DNA of 64,000 bases from Noviluteimonas caseinilytica. Lineage in GTDB: Bacteria; Pseudomonadota; Gammaproteobacteria; Xanthomonadales; Xanthomonadaceae. Each line of letters begins with the position of its first letter. Position 1 is the stretch's first letter. Shown in pieces: positions 10,163 to 19,388 of the stretch. Location of the stretch: the NCBI RefSeq assembly GCF_018406605.1, contig NZ_AP024545.1:1302001-1366000 (forward strand), written 5' to 3'. The notes beneath the pieces were generated by a model that saw only the letters and a program-made list of their open reading frames with translations, was not told the origin of the DNA and did not search any database. The position numbers and the translations under genes are program-made.

Positions 10163-10681
10163 TTACTTGATGTTGGCGAGCATCCAGTCGACGGTGGCCT
10201 TCACCTGGTCGTCGGTGAGGGCCGGGTTGCCGCCCTTCGCGGGCATCACGCCGCCGGCGTCCTGGAAGCCTTCGATCGCGTGCTTGTGCAGGGTGTCCTT
10301 GCCCTTGGCGGCCAGGCGCGCGCCCATGCCCGCGGCGGTGAGCATCGGGGCACCGCCCGCGCCGGAGGTGTGGCAGCCGGTGCAGAGGTTGTTGAAGATC
10401 ACCGAGCCATCCATCGTGCCGCCGTAGGCGACCTGCGAGGCGGCCTTGTCCGCGGCGGCCTTCAGCGCGGCGGTCTGCGCCGCGGCACCGGTGGCACCGG
10501 CGTAAACCGCACCAACCGGCTGGATGCGCGCCAGCTGGCGCTTGGCCACGGCCGGATCGGCCTCGGGCACCAGGGTGCCCTGCAGGTGGTGCGCGAACAC
10601 CATCAGCACCACGGTGAGGGCCATGAGGAAGCCGATCACCATCGAGAATTTCTTGAGGAAGTCGAGGTCGTAGTTGCGCAC
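10163..10681 (-). CDS. Membrane-anchored c-type cytochrome (cytochrome c5 family)
   Basis: This 172-residue protein has an N-terminal transmembrane anchor (about residues 11-30, FSMVIGFLMALTVVLMVFAH), a periplasmic Ala/Lys-rich linker, and one haem-c domain with CTGCH at about residues 100-104; GGVMPAKGG supplies the probable axial methionine. It is likely an electron carrier feeding a terminal oxidase. I chose the GTG at 10681 (protein RNYDLDFLKKFS) because longer in-frame starts would run through the tRNA-Arg gene. A GGACGGATC stretch precedes the GTG. Confidence 0.88.
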   Translation of the reverse strand: MRNYDLDFLKKFSMVIGFLMALTVVLMVFAHHLQGTLVPEADPAVAKRQLARIQPVGAVYAGATGAAAQTAALKAAADKAASQVAYGGTMDGSVIFNNLCTGCHTSGAGGAPMLTAAGMGARLAAKGKDTLHKHAIEGFQDAGGVMPAKGGNPALTDDQVKATVDWMLANIK

Positions 10682-10800
10682 GATCCGTCCAGAGTGCGCG
10701 GTTGCCCGCGCCAAGCAGAATAAAGAGCGCGGATTATTCCAGAAGCCCGGAATATGCGCGAGCCGAAGGCCGGTGGCCGCCGGGACGAATGCTCCAGCGA

Positions 10801-10877
10801 TGGCGCGCCTGGAGGGATTCGAACCCCCGACCAATGGCTTCGGAAGCCACTACTCTATCCGGCTGAGCTACAGGCGC
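10801..10877 (-). tRNA. tRNA-Arg (anticodon CCG)
   Basis: The minus strand folds as a full cloverleaf: acceptor arms GCGCCTG and CAGGCGC, D-arm TAGCTCAGCCGGATAGAG, anticodon stem GTGGC/GCCAT with loop TTCCGAA (anticodon CCG), and T-loop GGTTCGAATCC. The discriminator is G and CCA is encoded at 10801-10803. It reads CGG arginine codons. Confidence 0.96.
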
Positions 10878-10988
10878 ACGGCGATGGAACGTCCCCGCGG
10901 AGGCCGCGGGGCGCGCATTCTCGCACGATCCACCAATGTCGCCACGCCCCGCATCGCCTGCCGCGGCGCCACTGCTAGGCTTCCACCC

Positions 10989-11912
10989 ATGAGCTACGAA
11001 CGCGACTACGCGCCCGTCCCGCCCCCGGTGCCCGCGTGGCGGCAACGCCTCGGCCTGTACTGGAAGCTGGTGCGCGGCGATCGCCCGATCGGGTGGTTGC
11101 TGCTGCTGTGGCCGACCTGGTGGGGCCTGTGGCTGGCGGCCGAGGGCGTGCCGCCCGCATGGACCCTGGTGGTCTTCACCCTCGGGGTGTGGCTGACGCG
11201 TTCGGCCGGCTGCGTGATCAACGACTACGCCGACCGCTGGCTGGATCCGCAGGTGGAACGCACCCGCGACCGCCCGCTGGCGACCGGCCAGGTGCGCGGC
11301 CGCGAAGCCTTGCTGGTGTTCGCAGTGCTGATGCTCGTCGCATTCGCGCTGGTGGCGACCATGAATCGCCTGACGCTGATGCTGAGCGTCGTGGGCGTGG
11401 TGCTGGCCGCGAGCTATCCGTACCTCAAGCGCTATACGTATTTGCCGCAGGTGTACCTGGGCCTTGCGTTCGGGTGGGGCATCCCGATGGCGTTCGCGGC
11501 GATCCGCGGCGAAATCCCGGCGATCGCGTGGGTGCTGTACGCCGCCAACATCCTGTGGGCCACCGCGTACGACACCTGGTACGCGATGGTCGACCGCGAC
11601 GACGACTTGCGCGCGGGCGCCAAATCCACCGCGATCCTCTTCGGCGACATGGACCTGATCGCGCAGGCCGTGTTGTATGCGTCGTTCTTCCTCGCGTTGT
11701 GGCTGGTGGGGCGGCAGGCGACGCTGGGGCAGGCGTACTGGATCGGGCTCGGCGTGGCGGCGTTGCTGGTGGCGTACGAATTCGTGATCGCGCGGCATCG
11801 CGACCGCGACGGGTGTTTCCGCGCCTTCCTGCACAACCACTGGGTGGGCGCGACGGTGTTCGCCGGGATCGCGATCGCGCTGTACCTGGCGAAGCATCCG
11901 ATCACGCCCTGA
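10989..11912 (+). CDS. ubiA: 4-hydroxybenzoate octaprenyltransferase
   Basis: This 307-residue inner-membrane enzyme prenylates 4-hydroxybenzoate, the second step of ubiquinone synthesis. About eight hydrophobic helices are visible, with both Asp-rich metal/diphosphate motifs: NDYADRWLD and YDTWYAMVDRDDD. RGDRPIGWLLLLWPTWWGL is the typical first helix. The start at 10989 follows the tRNA region and matches family N-termini; the frame remains open upstream without similarity. It converges with comF, with 17 nt between the two stops. Confidence 0.95.
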   Translation: MSYERDYAPVPPPVPAWRQRLGLYWKLVRGDRPIGWLLLLWPTWWGLWLAAEGVPPAWTLVVFTLGVWLTRSAGCVINDYADRWLDPQVERTRDRPLATGQVRGREALLVFAVLMLVAFALVATMNRLTLMLSVVGVVLAASYPYLKRYTYLPQVYLGLAFGWGIPMAFAAIRGEIPAIAWVLYAANILWATAYDTWYAMVDRDDDLRAGAKSTAILFGDMDLIAQAVLYASFFLALWLVGRQATLGQAYWIGLGVAALLVAYEFVIARHRDRDGCFRAFLHNHWVGATVFAGIAIALYLAKHPITP

Positions 11913-11929
11913 GGTTGCGCGAAACGCCG

Positions 11930-12700
11930 TCATGGCGTGCGCGCGCAGACCCACGCATCCACGCGCTGCACGCCCGCGCGCAGCAACGCCTCTGCCGCGG
12001 CGTGCAACGTCGCCCCCGTCGTCATCACGTCATCGACGAGCACCACGTGGGCCGGCAATGCGCGCACATCCGGCACCGAAAACGCATTGCGCACGTTGCG
12101 GCGCCGCGCGATCGCGTGGTGTTCCGACTGCGGCGCCGTCGCCCGCGTGCGCACCAGCAGGCCGCGCTGCAGGGGGATGTCCAGCGCCCGAGCGACCGGC
12201 CGCGCCAGCTCCAGCGCCTGGTCGTAGCCCCGCGATCGCAACCGCCCGCGATGCAACGGCACCGGCACCAGCACGTCGGGCTTCGGCAAACCGGCGAATG
12301 CTTCGGTCATCAACTGCGACAGCAACCGCCCGGCCGCCAGGTCGTCGTGGAACTTGAAGCGCGGCAGCAACCGATCCATCGGCGCGGCATACAGGCAGGC
12401 CGCCCGGACCTCGCGCAGCGGCGGCGGATGGCGCAGGCACCGCCCGCACGTGCCCGCCACGGGAAGCGGCAGTGGCAAGGCGCACCGCACGCAGGCCGCC
12501 GTGCCCCGCGGCAGGCCGGCGGCGCACGCGCCGCACAGATCCATGCCTTCCAGCCCGGCTTCCGCGCACACCAGGCACCGGCTGGGCCACAACAACCGGC
12601 TGGCGTCGTTGCGCAACCAGAACCCCAACCGGGCCCGGAGGCCGCCGCCCGGCGGCCCGTCAACTGGAAGCATCCCGCGTTGGTTGACAGCGACTGACAT
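11930..12700 (-). CDS. comF: ComF-family protein with phosphoribosyltransferase domain
   Basis: This 256-residue protein has paired zinc-binding cysteines in the N-terminal third (CLVC at 42-45, CGAC at 56-59, CVRC at 70-73, CGRC at 85-88), then a type I phosphoribosyltransferase domain with RSRGYDQA and the PRPP loop VVLVDDVMTTGAT. Relatives (ComFC, GntX) take part in natural transformation or in nucleotide salvage; which applies here is not visible. It starts 49 nt from bioB on the opposite strand, so the biotin operon promoter must lie between or within its 5' end. Confidence 0.88.
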   Translation of the reverse strand: MSVAVNQRGMLPVDGPPGGGLRARLGFWLRNDASRLLWPSRCLVCAEAGLEGMDLCGACAAGLPRGTAACVRCALPLPLPVAGTCGRCLRHPPPLREVRAACLYAAPMDRLLPRFKFHDDLAAGRLLSQLMTEAFAGLPKPDVLVPVPLHRGRLRSRGYDQALELARPVARALDIPLQRGLLVRTRATAPQSEHHAIARRRNVRNAFSVPDVRALPAHVVLVDDVMTTGATLHAAAEALLRAGVQRVDAWVCARTP

Positions 12701-12749
12701 GGTTTCCAGACTGCCCGGCCTGCCTCGGCCACGCTGTCGGAAAATCCCC

Positions 12750-13775
12750 ATGCCCGCTGTCAGCCAAGTACGCACCGATTGGTCCCGCGCCGAAGTGCTC
12801 ACGCTTTTCGCGCTGCCCTTCACCGAACTGCTGCATCGCGCCGGCACGGTCCACCGCGAACACTTCGATCCCACCGAAGTCCAGGTCTCCACGCTGTTGT
12901 CCGTGAAGACCGGCGGCTGCCCGGAAGACTGCGGCTATTGCCCGCAGGCCGCGCGCTACCACACGGGCGTGGAAGCCACGAAGCTGATGAGCACCGAAGC
13001 GGTCGTCGAGAAGGCGCGCCAGGCGCGCGACGCCGGCGCCTCGCGTTTCTGCATGGGCGCCGCGTGGCGCTCGCCGAAGGACCGCGACATCCCGAAGGTC
13101 GCCGCGATGATCCGCGAGGTGAAGGCGCTCGGCCTCGAGACCTGCGCCACGCTCGGCATGCTCACCGGCGACCAGGCGAACGCGCTGCGCGACGCCGGCC
13201 TGGACTACTACAACCACAACCTGGACACCGCGCCGGAGTTCTACGACAAGATCATCCACACGCGCGAATTCCAGGATCGCCTCGACACGCTCGGCCACGT
13301 GCGCGACGCCGGCATGAAGACCTGCTGCGGCGGCATCGTCGGCATGGGCGAGTCGCGCGAACAACGCGCCGGCCTGCTGCACACGCTGGCCACGCTGCCC
13401 GCGCATCCGGATTCGGTGCCGATCAACCGCCTCGTGCAGGTCGAAGGCACGCCGCTGGCGGGCACGGTGGAACTGGATCCGTTCGAGTTCGTCCGCACCA
13501 TCGCGGTGGCGCGCCTGTTGATGCCGAGGTCGATGGTGCGCCTGTCCGCCGGCCGCGAAACCATGAGCGACGAACTGCAGGCGCTGTGCTTCGCCGCGGG
13601 CGCCAACTCCATTTTCTACGGCGAAAAGCTGCTGACCACCGGCAACCCGGACACCGAAAAGGACCGCGCGCTGTTCGAACGCCTCGGCCTGCGCCCGATG
13701 CACGTGGCTTCGGCGGACGTGGCGTCCGACTGCAGCACCACGGTGCACGCGGCGATCACCGGCGAAGCGGCCTGA
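12750..13775 (+). CDS. bioB: Biotin synthase
   Basis: This 341-residue radical-SAM enzyme inserts sulfur into dethiobiotin. The radical [4Fe-4S] cysteines are in CPEDCGYC (Cys 57, 61, 64) within KTGGCPEDCGYCPQ; conserved YYNHNLDTAPEFY, TCCGGIVGMGE and the arginine of RLSAGRE (second cluster ligand region) are all present. ATG 12750 gives MPAVSQVRTDWSR, the usual length; the frame extends upstream only into the divergent comF gene. First gene of the biotin operon. Confidence 0.97.
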   Translation: MPAVSQVRTDWSRAEVLTLFALPFTELLHRAGTVHREHFDPTEVQVSTLLSVKTGGCPEDCGYCPQAARYHTGVEATKLMSTEAVVEKARQARDAGASRFCMGAAWRSPKDRDIPKVAAMIREVKALGLETCATLGMLTGDQANALRDAGLDYYNHNLDTAPEFYDKIIHTREFQDRLDTLGHVRDAGMKTCCGGIVGMGESREQRAGLLHTLATLPAHPDSVPINRLVQVEGTPLAGTVELDPFEFVRTIAVARLLMPRSMVRLSAGRETMSDELQALCFAAGANSIFYGEKLLTTGNPDTEKDRALFERLGLRPMHVASADVASDCSTTVHAAITGEAA

Positions 13776-13776
13776 C

Positions 13777-14997
13777 ATGCGCCCGCGCCTGCCCGAACGC
13801 GTTGCCGCCCAACGCGCGCAGCGGGAAGCGCAGTCGCGGGTGCGCACGCGGCGCAACGTCACGCGCCGCGACGGCGTGCGCCTGGAAGTCGACGGCCACT
13901 GGCTGACCGGCTTCTGCAGCAACGACTACCTCGGCCTCGCGCAGCAGTTCGGCGTCGTCAACGCGTTGCAGGACGCAGCGGCGAAGGACGGCGCGGGCGG
14001 GGTGGCCTCGCACCTGGTGTGCGGCCACCACGCGGTGCACGAAGCGCTCGAACGCGAACTCGCCGACTGGCTCGGCGCGCCGCGCGCGTTGCTGTTCGGC
14101 AGCGGTTTCCTCGCCAACCTCGGTGTCGTGCAGGCGTTGCTGGAAGCCGACGACCTCTGCGTGCAGGACCGCCTCAACCACGCCAGCCTCATCGACGCCG
14201 CGCACCTGGCCGGCTGCAAGCTGCGCCGCTATCCGCACCTGGATGCCGAAGGTGCGTTGCGCCAGTTGCGCAGCGTGCCGGACACCGGCGCGATGCTCGC
14301 CACCGACGGCGTCTTCAGCATGGACGGTGACATCGCGCCGCTGCGCGAACTCGCGCTGATCGCGCGCGTGCAGCACGCCACGCTGTACGTCGACGATGCG
14401 CACGGCGTGGGCGTGCTCGGCCCCGATGGCCGCGGCAGCGTCGCCGCCGCGCGGCTCGACGTGAGCGCGGTGCCGCTGCAACTCGTCACGCTGGGCAAGG
14501 CGCTCGGCAGTTACGGCGCGGCCGTCGTCGGCGATGCGGATCTCATCCAGCATCTTTCCGAAACCGCGCGTCCGTACATCTACACCACTGCGTTGCCGCC
14601 GGCGCAGGCCGCCGCGTCGCTCGCGGCGGTGAAGCTCGCGCGCCGCGAACACTGGCGCCGCGAAAAGCTTGACGCCGCGATCGCGCGCTTCCGCGAAGGC
14701 GCGGGCAAGCGCGGCTTCGAACTCATGGCCTCGACCACGCCCATCCAGCCGCTGCTCATCGGCGACGACGCGCAGACGCTCGCGTACGCGCAGGCGCTCG
14801 AAGCGCAGGGCTTCTGGGTCTCCGCGATCCGCCCGCCGACGGTGCCGGAAGGCAAGGCGCGCCTGCGTTTCACGCTGTCCGCGTTGCACACGCCGGCGGA
14901 CATCGATGCATTGCTCGATGCGCTCGCCTGGGCGCGCGAGGCGATCGACCAGGGATTCGGCGCGGGCATGGCCGCGCACGCCGCCGCGCACGCATGA
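13777..14997 (+). CDS. bioF: 8-amino-7-oxononanoate synthase
   Basis: This 406-residue PLP enzyme condenses pimeloyl-ACP or pimeloyl-CoA with alanine. GHHAVHEALE, YVDDAHGVGVLG and the Schiff-base lysine in VTLGKALGSYGAAV (Lys 241) are all present. The ATG follows the bioB stop by one nucleotide, so the two are in one operon. The 406 residues are slightly longer than the usual 380-395 because of a basic N-terminal extension and a short alanine/histidine tail. Confidence 0.96.
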   Translation: MRPRLPERVAAQRAQREAQSRVRTRRNVTRRDGVRLEVDGHWLTGFCSNDYLGLAQQFGVVNALQDAAAKDGAGGVASHLVCGHHAVHEALERELADWLGAPRALLFGSGFLANLGVVQALLEADDLCVQDRLNHASLIDAAHLAGCKLRRYPHLDAEGALRQLRSVPDTGAMLATDGVFSMDGDIAPLRELALIARVQHATLYVDDAHGVGVLGPDGRGSVAAARLDVSAVPLQLVTLGKALGSYGAAVVGDADLIQHLSETARPYIYTTALPPAQAAASLAAVKLARREHWRREKLDAAIARFREGAGKRGFELMASTTPIQPLLIGDDAQTLAYAQALEAQGFWVSAIRPPTVPEGKARLRFTLSALHTPADIDALLDALAWAREAIDQGFGAGMAAHAAAHA

Positions 14998-15986
14998 CGC
15001 GCGACGTGCACGACACGCGCCGCGCGCTCGCGGCCATCGGCGTCGCGTTGCTGTCGGCGCTGTTCTTCACCCTCACCTACGTGCTCAACCGCGCCAGCGC
15101 CAGCGAAGGCGGGCACTGGGCATGGACGGCGGCGTTGCGTTACCTGATCACCTTGCCGTTGCTGCTGCCGGTGATGCCGATGCTCGGCGGCATGGCGCCG
15201 GCCTGGCGTGCGATCCGCGCGCACCCGTGGGCGTGGTTGCGGTGCAGTGCGATCGGGTTCGTCGTGTTCTACATGCTGCTGGCGTACGCCGCGGCCAGCG
15301 GTCCGTCGTGGCTGGTGGCGGGCAGTTTCCAGTTCACCGTCGTCGCCGGCATGTTGTGCGCGCCGCTGCTGTATCGCGATGCGCGCCGCAAGGTGCCCAA
15401 GGCGGCGCTCGGTGTCGGCGTGCTCACCCTCGCGGGCGTGGCGCTGCTGCAACTCGGCAATGCGCAGGGACATCTCGATCGCGCGGCGTGGATCGCGCTG
15501 GCGTGCGTGCTGGGATCGGCCACGCTGTATCCGATCGGCAACCGCCTGCTGTTGCTGCACCTGGAACGCACGGGCGAACAGCTCACGGCGGGCCAGCGCG
15601 TGTTCGGCATGACGCTGGCGAGCCAGCCGTTGTGGTGGCTCGTGTCCGCCTACGCGTGGCAACAATCCGGCGCGCCGCCGATGTCGCAGGTGTGGCTGGC
15701 GGCGGGTGTTGCGCTGAGCGCGGGCATCATCGCGACGATCCTGTTCTTCCAGGCCACCGGCATGGTGCGGGACCTGCCCGCCGCGCTCGGTGCGGCCGAA
15801 GCGATGCAGGCGGCGGAATTGTTGTTCGCGATGGTGCTGGGCGTGATGTTCCTCGGCGAAGCGTGGCCGCATGGGATCGCATGGTGGGGCGCGGGCCTCG
15901 TGATCGCGGGCATCGCTGCGTTCGCGTGGCTGGTGTCGCGACCGACGCGCGCGCCCATCGTGTTGCCGGCGGAGCCGCACGCATGA
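14994..15986 (+). CDS. EamA/DMT-type transporter inside the biotin operon
   Basis: This 330-residue integral membrane protein has about ten hydrophobic segments in two similar halves, the arrangement of EamA-type drug/metabolite transporters (multidrug resistance efflux subfamily). Recognisable pieces are FFTLTYVLNRASASEGGHWAWTAALRY near the start and GAAEAMQAAELLFAMVLG near the end, both read in short parts. It overlaps bioF and bioH by 4 nt on either side, so it is translated with biotin enzymes. Export or import of biotin or a precursor is an inference from position only. Confidence 0.88.
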   Translation: MTRDVHDTRRALAAIGVALLSALFFTLTYVLNRASASEGGHWAWTAALRYLITLPLLLPVMPMLGGMAPAWRAIRAHPWAWLRCSAIGFVVFYMLLAYAAASGPSWLVAGSFQFTVVAGMLCAPLLYRDARRKVPKAALGVGVLTLAGVALLQLGNAQGHLDRAAWIALACVLGSATLYPIGNRLLLLHLERTGEQLTAGQRVFGMTLASQPLWWLVSAYAWQQSGAPPMSQVWLAAGVALSAGIIATILFFQATGMVRDLPAALGAAEAMQAAELLFAMVLGVMFLGEAWPHGIAWWGAGLVIAGIAAFAWLVSRPTRAPIVLPAEPHA

Positions 15987-16762
15987 AGGGCCCGTTGCAC
16001 ATCGATGTCATCGGCCACGGCCCGCCGCTCGTGCTGCTGCATGGCTGGGCGATGCATGGCGGCGTGTTCGCGCCGCTGGTCGCGCGGTTGCAGGATCGCT
16101 TCACGTTGCATGTCGTCGATCTGCCGGGGCATGGTTTGAGTCGCACGTGCGATGTGCCGCTTGCGCTCGAGCCGTGCGTGGACGCGATCACGCGCCACGT
16201 GCCGCGCGCGCCGTGGTGCGGCTGGTCGCTCGGTGGCCTCGTCGCATTGCACGCGGCCGCCACGCGTCCCGACGCCGTGCCCGCCTTGTCGATGCTCTGC
16301 GCCAGCCCGCGGTTCGTGCGCGGCGAGGACTGGCGTTACGGCGTTTCCGCCGAAATCTTCCGCGACTTCGCCGACGGCCTGCGCAGTGATTACCGCGCCA
16401 CGCTCGATCGCTTCGTCGCGCTGGAGGCCTTCGGCTCCGATCACGCGAAGGACGAGATCCGCGCGCTGCGCGACGAATTGTTCTCCCGCGGCGAACCCTC
16501 CGCGCACGTCCTCGCCGATGGCTTGCACCTTCTCGAAACCACCGACCTGCGCGACACGTTGCCGACATTGCGCGTCCCGAGCCTGTGGCTCGCGGGCCGC
16601 CGCGACCGCCTCGTCGATCCGCGCGCGATGCGCGACGCCGCCGCGCTCGCACCGGCATCGACCGTCCACGTGATCGAACACGCCGGCCACGCGCCGTTCC
16701 TCACGCACGCCGACGTCGTGGCCGGGCACCTCGCCACCGCCTTCGCAGCGTTCGCCGCATGA
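15983..16762 (+). CDS. bioH: Pimeloyl-ACP methyl ester carboxylesterase
   Basis: This 259-residue alpha/beta hydrolase removes the methyl group from pimeloyl-ACP methyl ester, releasing the chain for BioF. The oxyanion region is LVLLHGWAMHGGVF, the nucleophile elbow GWSLGG (Ser 82), the acid probably in AGRRDRLVD and the base in EHAGHAPFL. Position between bioF and bioC strongly supports BioH over other hydrolases. Overlaps neighbours by 4 nt at each end. Confidence 0.94.
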   Translation: MKGPLHIDVIGHGPPLVLLHGWAMHGGVFAPLVARLQDRFTLHVVDLPGHGLSRTCDVPLALEPCVDAITRHVPRAPWCGWSLGGLVALHAAATRPDAVPALSMLCASPRFVRGEDWRYGVSAEIFRDFADGLRSDYRATLDRFVALEAFGSDHAKDEIRALRDELFSRGEPSAHVLADGLHLLETTDLRDTLPTLRVPSLWLAGRRDRLVDPRAMRDAAALAPASTVHVIEHAGHAPFLTHADVVAGHLATAFAAFAA

Positions 16763-17655
16763 ATCCGCTCTTCGACCCGCGCCACATCCGCCGTGCGTTC
16801 TCGCGCTCGGCGCGCAGCTACGACGCCGCGGCCGCGCTGCAGCACGAAGTGGAAGCGCGCCTGCTCGAATCGCTGGATTACCTGGACGATCCGAAACTCG
16901 CGTTGCCGCCGCCGCAATGCATCCTCGACCTCGGCGCCGGTCCCGGCCGCGCGAGCGCCGCGATGCGCAAGCGCTGGCCGAAGGCGCGCGTGGTCGCCGT
17001 CGACATGGCATTGCCGATGTTGCGCGAAGCCGGCAAGCGCAGCGGCTTCTGGCGCCCGTTCGATCGCGTGTGCGCCGACGTGCGCGCATTGCCGTTCGCC
17101 GAAGGCAGCGTCGACGTGTTGTTCTCCAGCCTGTGCCTGCAATGGGTGGAAGACTTGCCGGCGGCGTTCGCGGGTTTTCGCCGCGTGCTCAAGCCCAACG
17201 GGTTGCTGCTGGTGTCCACGTTTGGCCCGGACACGCTGTTCGAGTTGCGCGAATCCTTCGCGCAGGCCGACGCCGCACCGCACGTCAGCCCCTTCGCGAC
17301 CATCGCGCAATTCGGTGACGCGCTCGTGCACGCGGGGTTCCGCAATCCCGTGCTCGATCGCGATGAACACGAAACGCGTTACGCCGACCTGCCCGCCCTC
17401 ATGCGCGAACTGCGCGCGATCGGCGCGACGAATGCGCTGCAATCGCGTCGCCACACGCTGACGGGCCGCGCACGCTTCGCCGCCGCGGCGCGCGCGTACG
17501 ACACGTTCCGCCACGCCGACGGCCGCTTGCCCGCGACGTGGGAAGTCATCACCGCGATGGCCTGGGCCCCGGGCCCCGGCGCGCCGATCCGTGAAGGCGG
17601 GTTTGACGTCACATCGGTTCCCATCGCGTCCATTCCCGTGCGGCGCCGCCCATGA
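16759..17655 (+). CDS. bioC: Malonyl-ACP O-methyltransferase
   Basis: This 298-residue SAM methyltransferase caps malonyl-ACP to start pimelate synthesis on the fatty-acid machinery. The N-terminus (RRAFSRSARSYDAAAALQHEV) and the SAM motif ILDLGAGPGRAS are typical, with CLQWVEDLPAAFAGFRRVLKPNGLLLVSTFGPDTL in the canonical BioC place (read in short parts). It overlaps bioH by 4 nt. No bioA or bioD is in this window. Confidence 0.95.
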   Translation: MNPLFDPRHIRRAFSRSARSYDAAAALQHEVEARLLESLDYLDDPKLALPPPQCILDLGAGPGRASAAMRKRWPKARVVAVDMALPMLREAGKRSGFWRPFDRVCADVRALPFAEGSVDVLFSSLCLQWVEDLPAAFAGFRRVLKPNGLLLVSTFGPDTLFELRESFAQADAAPHVSPFATIAQFGDALVHAGFRNPVLDRDEHETRYADLPALMRELRAIGATNALQSRRHTLTGRARFAAAARAYDTFRHADGRLPATWEVITAMAWAPGPGAPIREGGFDVTSVPIASIPVRRRP

Positions 17656-17711
17656 GTGGCATGCGCCGCGCCGGGTCGCTAAGGTCGGGGTCCCCCGGAA
17701 CAAGGCGAACG

Positions 17712-18584
17712 ATGCGCGGGTGCGTGGCGATCTTCGGCGTGACAGTGGCGCTGGCGGGATGCGGCGGCGGGACACCTGCGCCCGTTCCCGCGCCCGCACC
17801 GGCGACGACCACGCCCGCCGAATCCGCCGCGAACACCGCCAACGACGCCACGCGCGCCTGGCTTGCACGCGCGCTGACGTGCGGCGACCGCGCGTTCCTC
17901 ACGATCAGCCAGGCGGAACAGCGCGAACGCCTGCGCCAGGCCGACGGCGTGACGTGCACGCCCGAGAGCGACAACACCGCATTGCGCTGCGCGGTCGTGC
18001 CGGCCTTGCGCATCGGCAACGCGGACATCGGCTGGTTCGTGCTCGGCGCCGCGCATTCGGGCGTGGCGCCCGTGATCCTGCCGGCGCCACCGGATGCGTT
18101 GCGCAACGCGATGCCCGCCGGCGCCGGCGAACTCGCCTCCGGCACCGACCTCGGCGACACGCGCGTGGAGTGCGCGTTGACCGAAGGCGCGCTCGCGCCC
18201 GGCGCGATCGCCGGCGTGGTGACGCACCCGGGCGACCCCGAAGCCTCGGTGCGCGTGTGCGCGTTCGAACTCAACGATGGCGTGGCGACCTGCACGCGCA
18301 CCGCGCGCGGTGAACGCGCGTACCGCATCGAAGGCTTGTCGCGCGGCGATTACGTCGTGCTCGCGATCCCGGGCGAAGCGCCGGACGCACGCATCGGCTA
18401 CACCGATTGCGTCGCGCACGACGGCGGCGACGACGACACCAAGGACCGCGGCGACCTCCCGTGCACCCACGAATTGCGGATCGTCGCCGTGCCCGCGGGC
18501 AAGACGGTGGACGCGATCGATCCCGCCGACCTGCGCACGCTGGAAGCGGCGGCCTCCTGGCCGCAGCCGCCGCCGACGGAATGA
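17712..18584 (+). CDS. Lipoprotein of unknown function
   Basis: A 290-residue protein with a lipoprotein signal ending VALAGC (Cys 17), a Pro/Ala/Thr linker and an acidic, cysteine-containing domain (TCGDRAF, GVTCTPES, LRCAVV, VECALTEG, VRVCAFELN, ATCTRTARG). Even cysteine content suggests periplasmic disulfides. The start at 17712 places the signal peptide correctly; an in-frame ATG at 17652 overlaps bioC but would bury the signal 20 residues in. No family recognised. Confidence 0.75.
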   Translation: MRGCVAIFGVTVALAGCGGGTPAPVPAPAPATTTPAESAANTANDATRAWLARALTCGDRAFLTISQAEQRERLRQADGVTCTPESDNTALRCAVVPALRIGNADIGWFVLGAAHSGVAPVILPAPPDALRNAMPAGAGELASGTDLGDTRVECALTEGALAPGAIAGVVTHPGDPEASVRVCAFELNDGVATCTRTARGERAYRIEGLSRGDYVVLAIPGEAPDARIGYTDCVAHDGGDDDTKDRGDLPCTHELRIVAVPAGKTVDAIDPADLRTLEAAASWPQPPPTE

Positions 18585-18666
18585 CGCCGCGCCGTCCCTG
18601 CTGACAACAGGGTGGCAGCAGCCCGGGCGCACGCTGCGGCCTGCCTTCGGGAAAGCGAGCACCGCC

Positions 18667-19368
18667 ATGGTCGTCGAACTGCGCCAGTACACCCTGCACC
18701 CCGGCCGCCGCGACACGCTGGTCGGCCTGTTCGAACGCGAGTTCCTCGAACCGCAGGAAGCCGCCGGCATGCGCGTGCTCGGGCAGTTCCGCGACCTCGA
18801 CGGGCCGGATCGTTTCGTCTGGCTGCGCGAATTCCCCGACATGGCGCAGCGCCACGACGCGCTCGAACGCTTCTACGGCGGTCCCACCTGGCAGGCGCAT
18901 CGCGACGCGGCCAACGCAACGATGATCGATTCGGACGACGTGCTGCTGCTCAAGCCGGTGTCGCCGGCGTCGGGCTTCGCGATCGACGGGCCGCTGCCGG
19001 ACGCGCGCGACTGCGAGGGCGTGTTCGCCGCGACGCTGTACTTCTTCGACGCGCCGGTCGACATGGATTTCCTGGAATTCTTCGCCGCCGAATTGCTGCC
19101 TGCCGTCAGTGCCGCGGGGGCGCGCGTGCTCGCCACGTATTCCACCGAATACGCCACCAACACCTGGCCGCGCCTGCCGGTGCGCACGGGCGAACACGTG
19201 TTCGCGTGGTTTGCGCGCTTCGACGATGCCGCGGCCTGGGCTGCGTACCGCGAAGCCCTCGTCGCGCAACCGCAATGGCGCGACATTGCCGTGCGCCTGG
19301 CGCATCGCCTGCAGGGCCCGCCGCAGGTGTTGCGCCTGTCGCCCACGCCGCGCTCGCGCCTGCGCTGA
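18667..19368 (+). CDS. NIPSNAP-family protein
   Basis: This 233-residue protein starts MVVELRQYTLHPGRRDTL and contains FLEPQEAAGMRVLGQFRDLDGPDRFVWLREFPDM (in parts), matching NIPSNAP-type ferredoxin-like dimeric domains. A second, more divergent repeat occupies about residues 110-215 (VFAATLYFFDAP, FAWFARFDDAAAWAAYREA). The function of bacterial members is not settled. The start at 18667 is the first Met that yields this fold. Confidence 0.82.
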   Translation: MVVELRQYTLHPGRRDTLVGLFEREFLEPQEAAGMRVLGQFRDLDGPDRFVWLREFPDMAQRHDALERFYGGPTWQAHRDAANATMIDSDDVLLLKPVSPASGFAIDGPLPDARDCEGVFAATLYFFDAPVDMDFLEFFAAELLPAVSAAGARVLATYSTEYATNTWPRLPVRTGEHVFAWFARFDDAAAWAAYREALVAQPQWRDIAVRLAHRLQGPPQVLRLSPTPRSRLR

Positions 19369-19388
19369 AGGCAGGACATCATGGCGGC

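Noticed and set aside
10682..10834. Longer N-terminus for the cytochrome c gene
   Set aside because: It would read through the tRNA-Arg gene; the GTG at 10681 gives the correct anchor start.
17652..17711. Start of the lipoprotein gene at 17652 overlapping bioC
   Set aside because: It would place the signal peptide about 20 residues from the N-terminus; ATG 17712 fits better.
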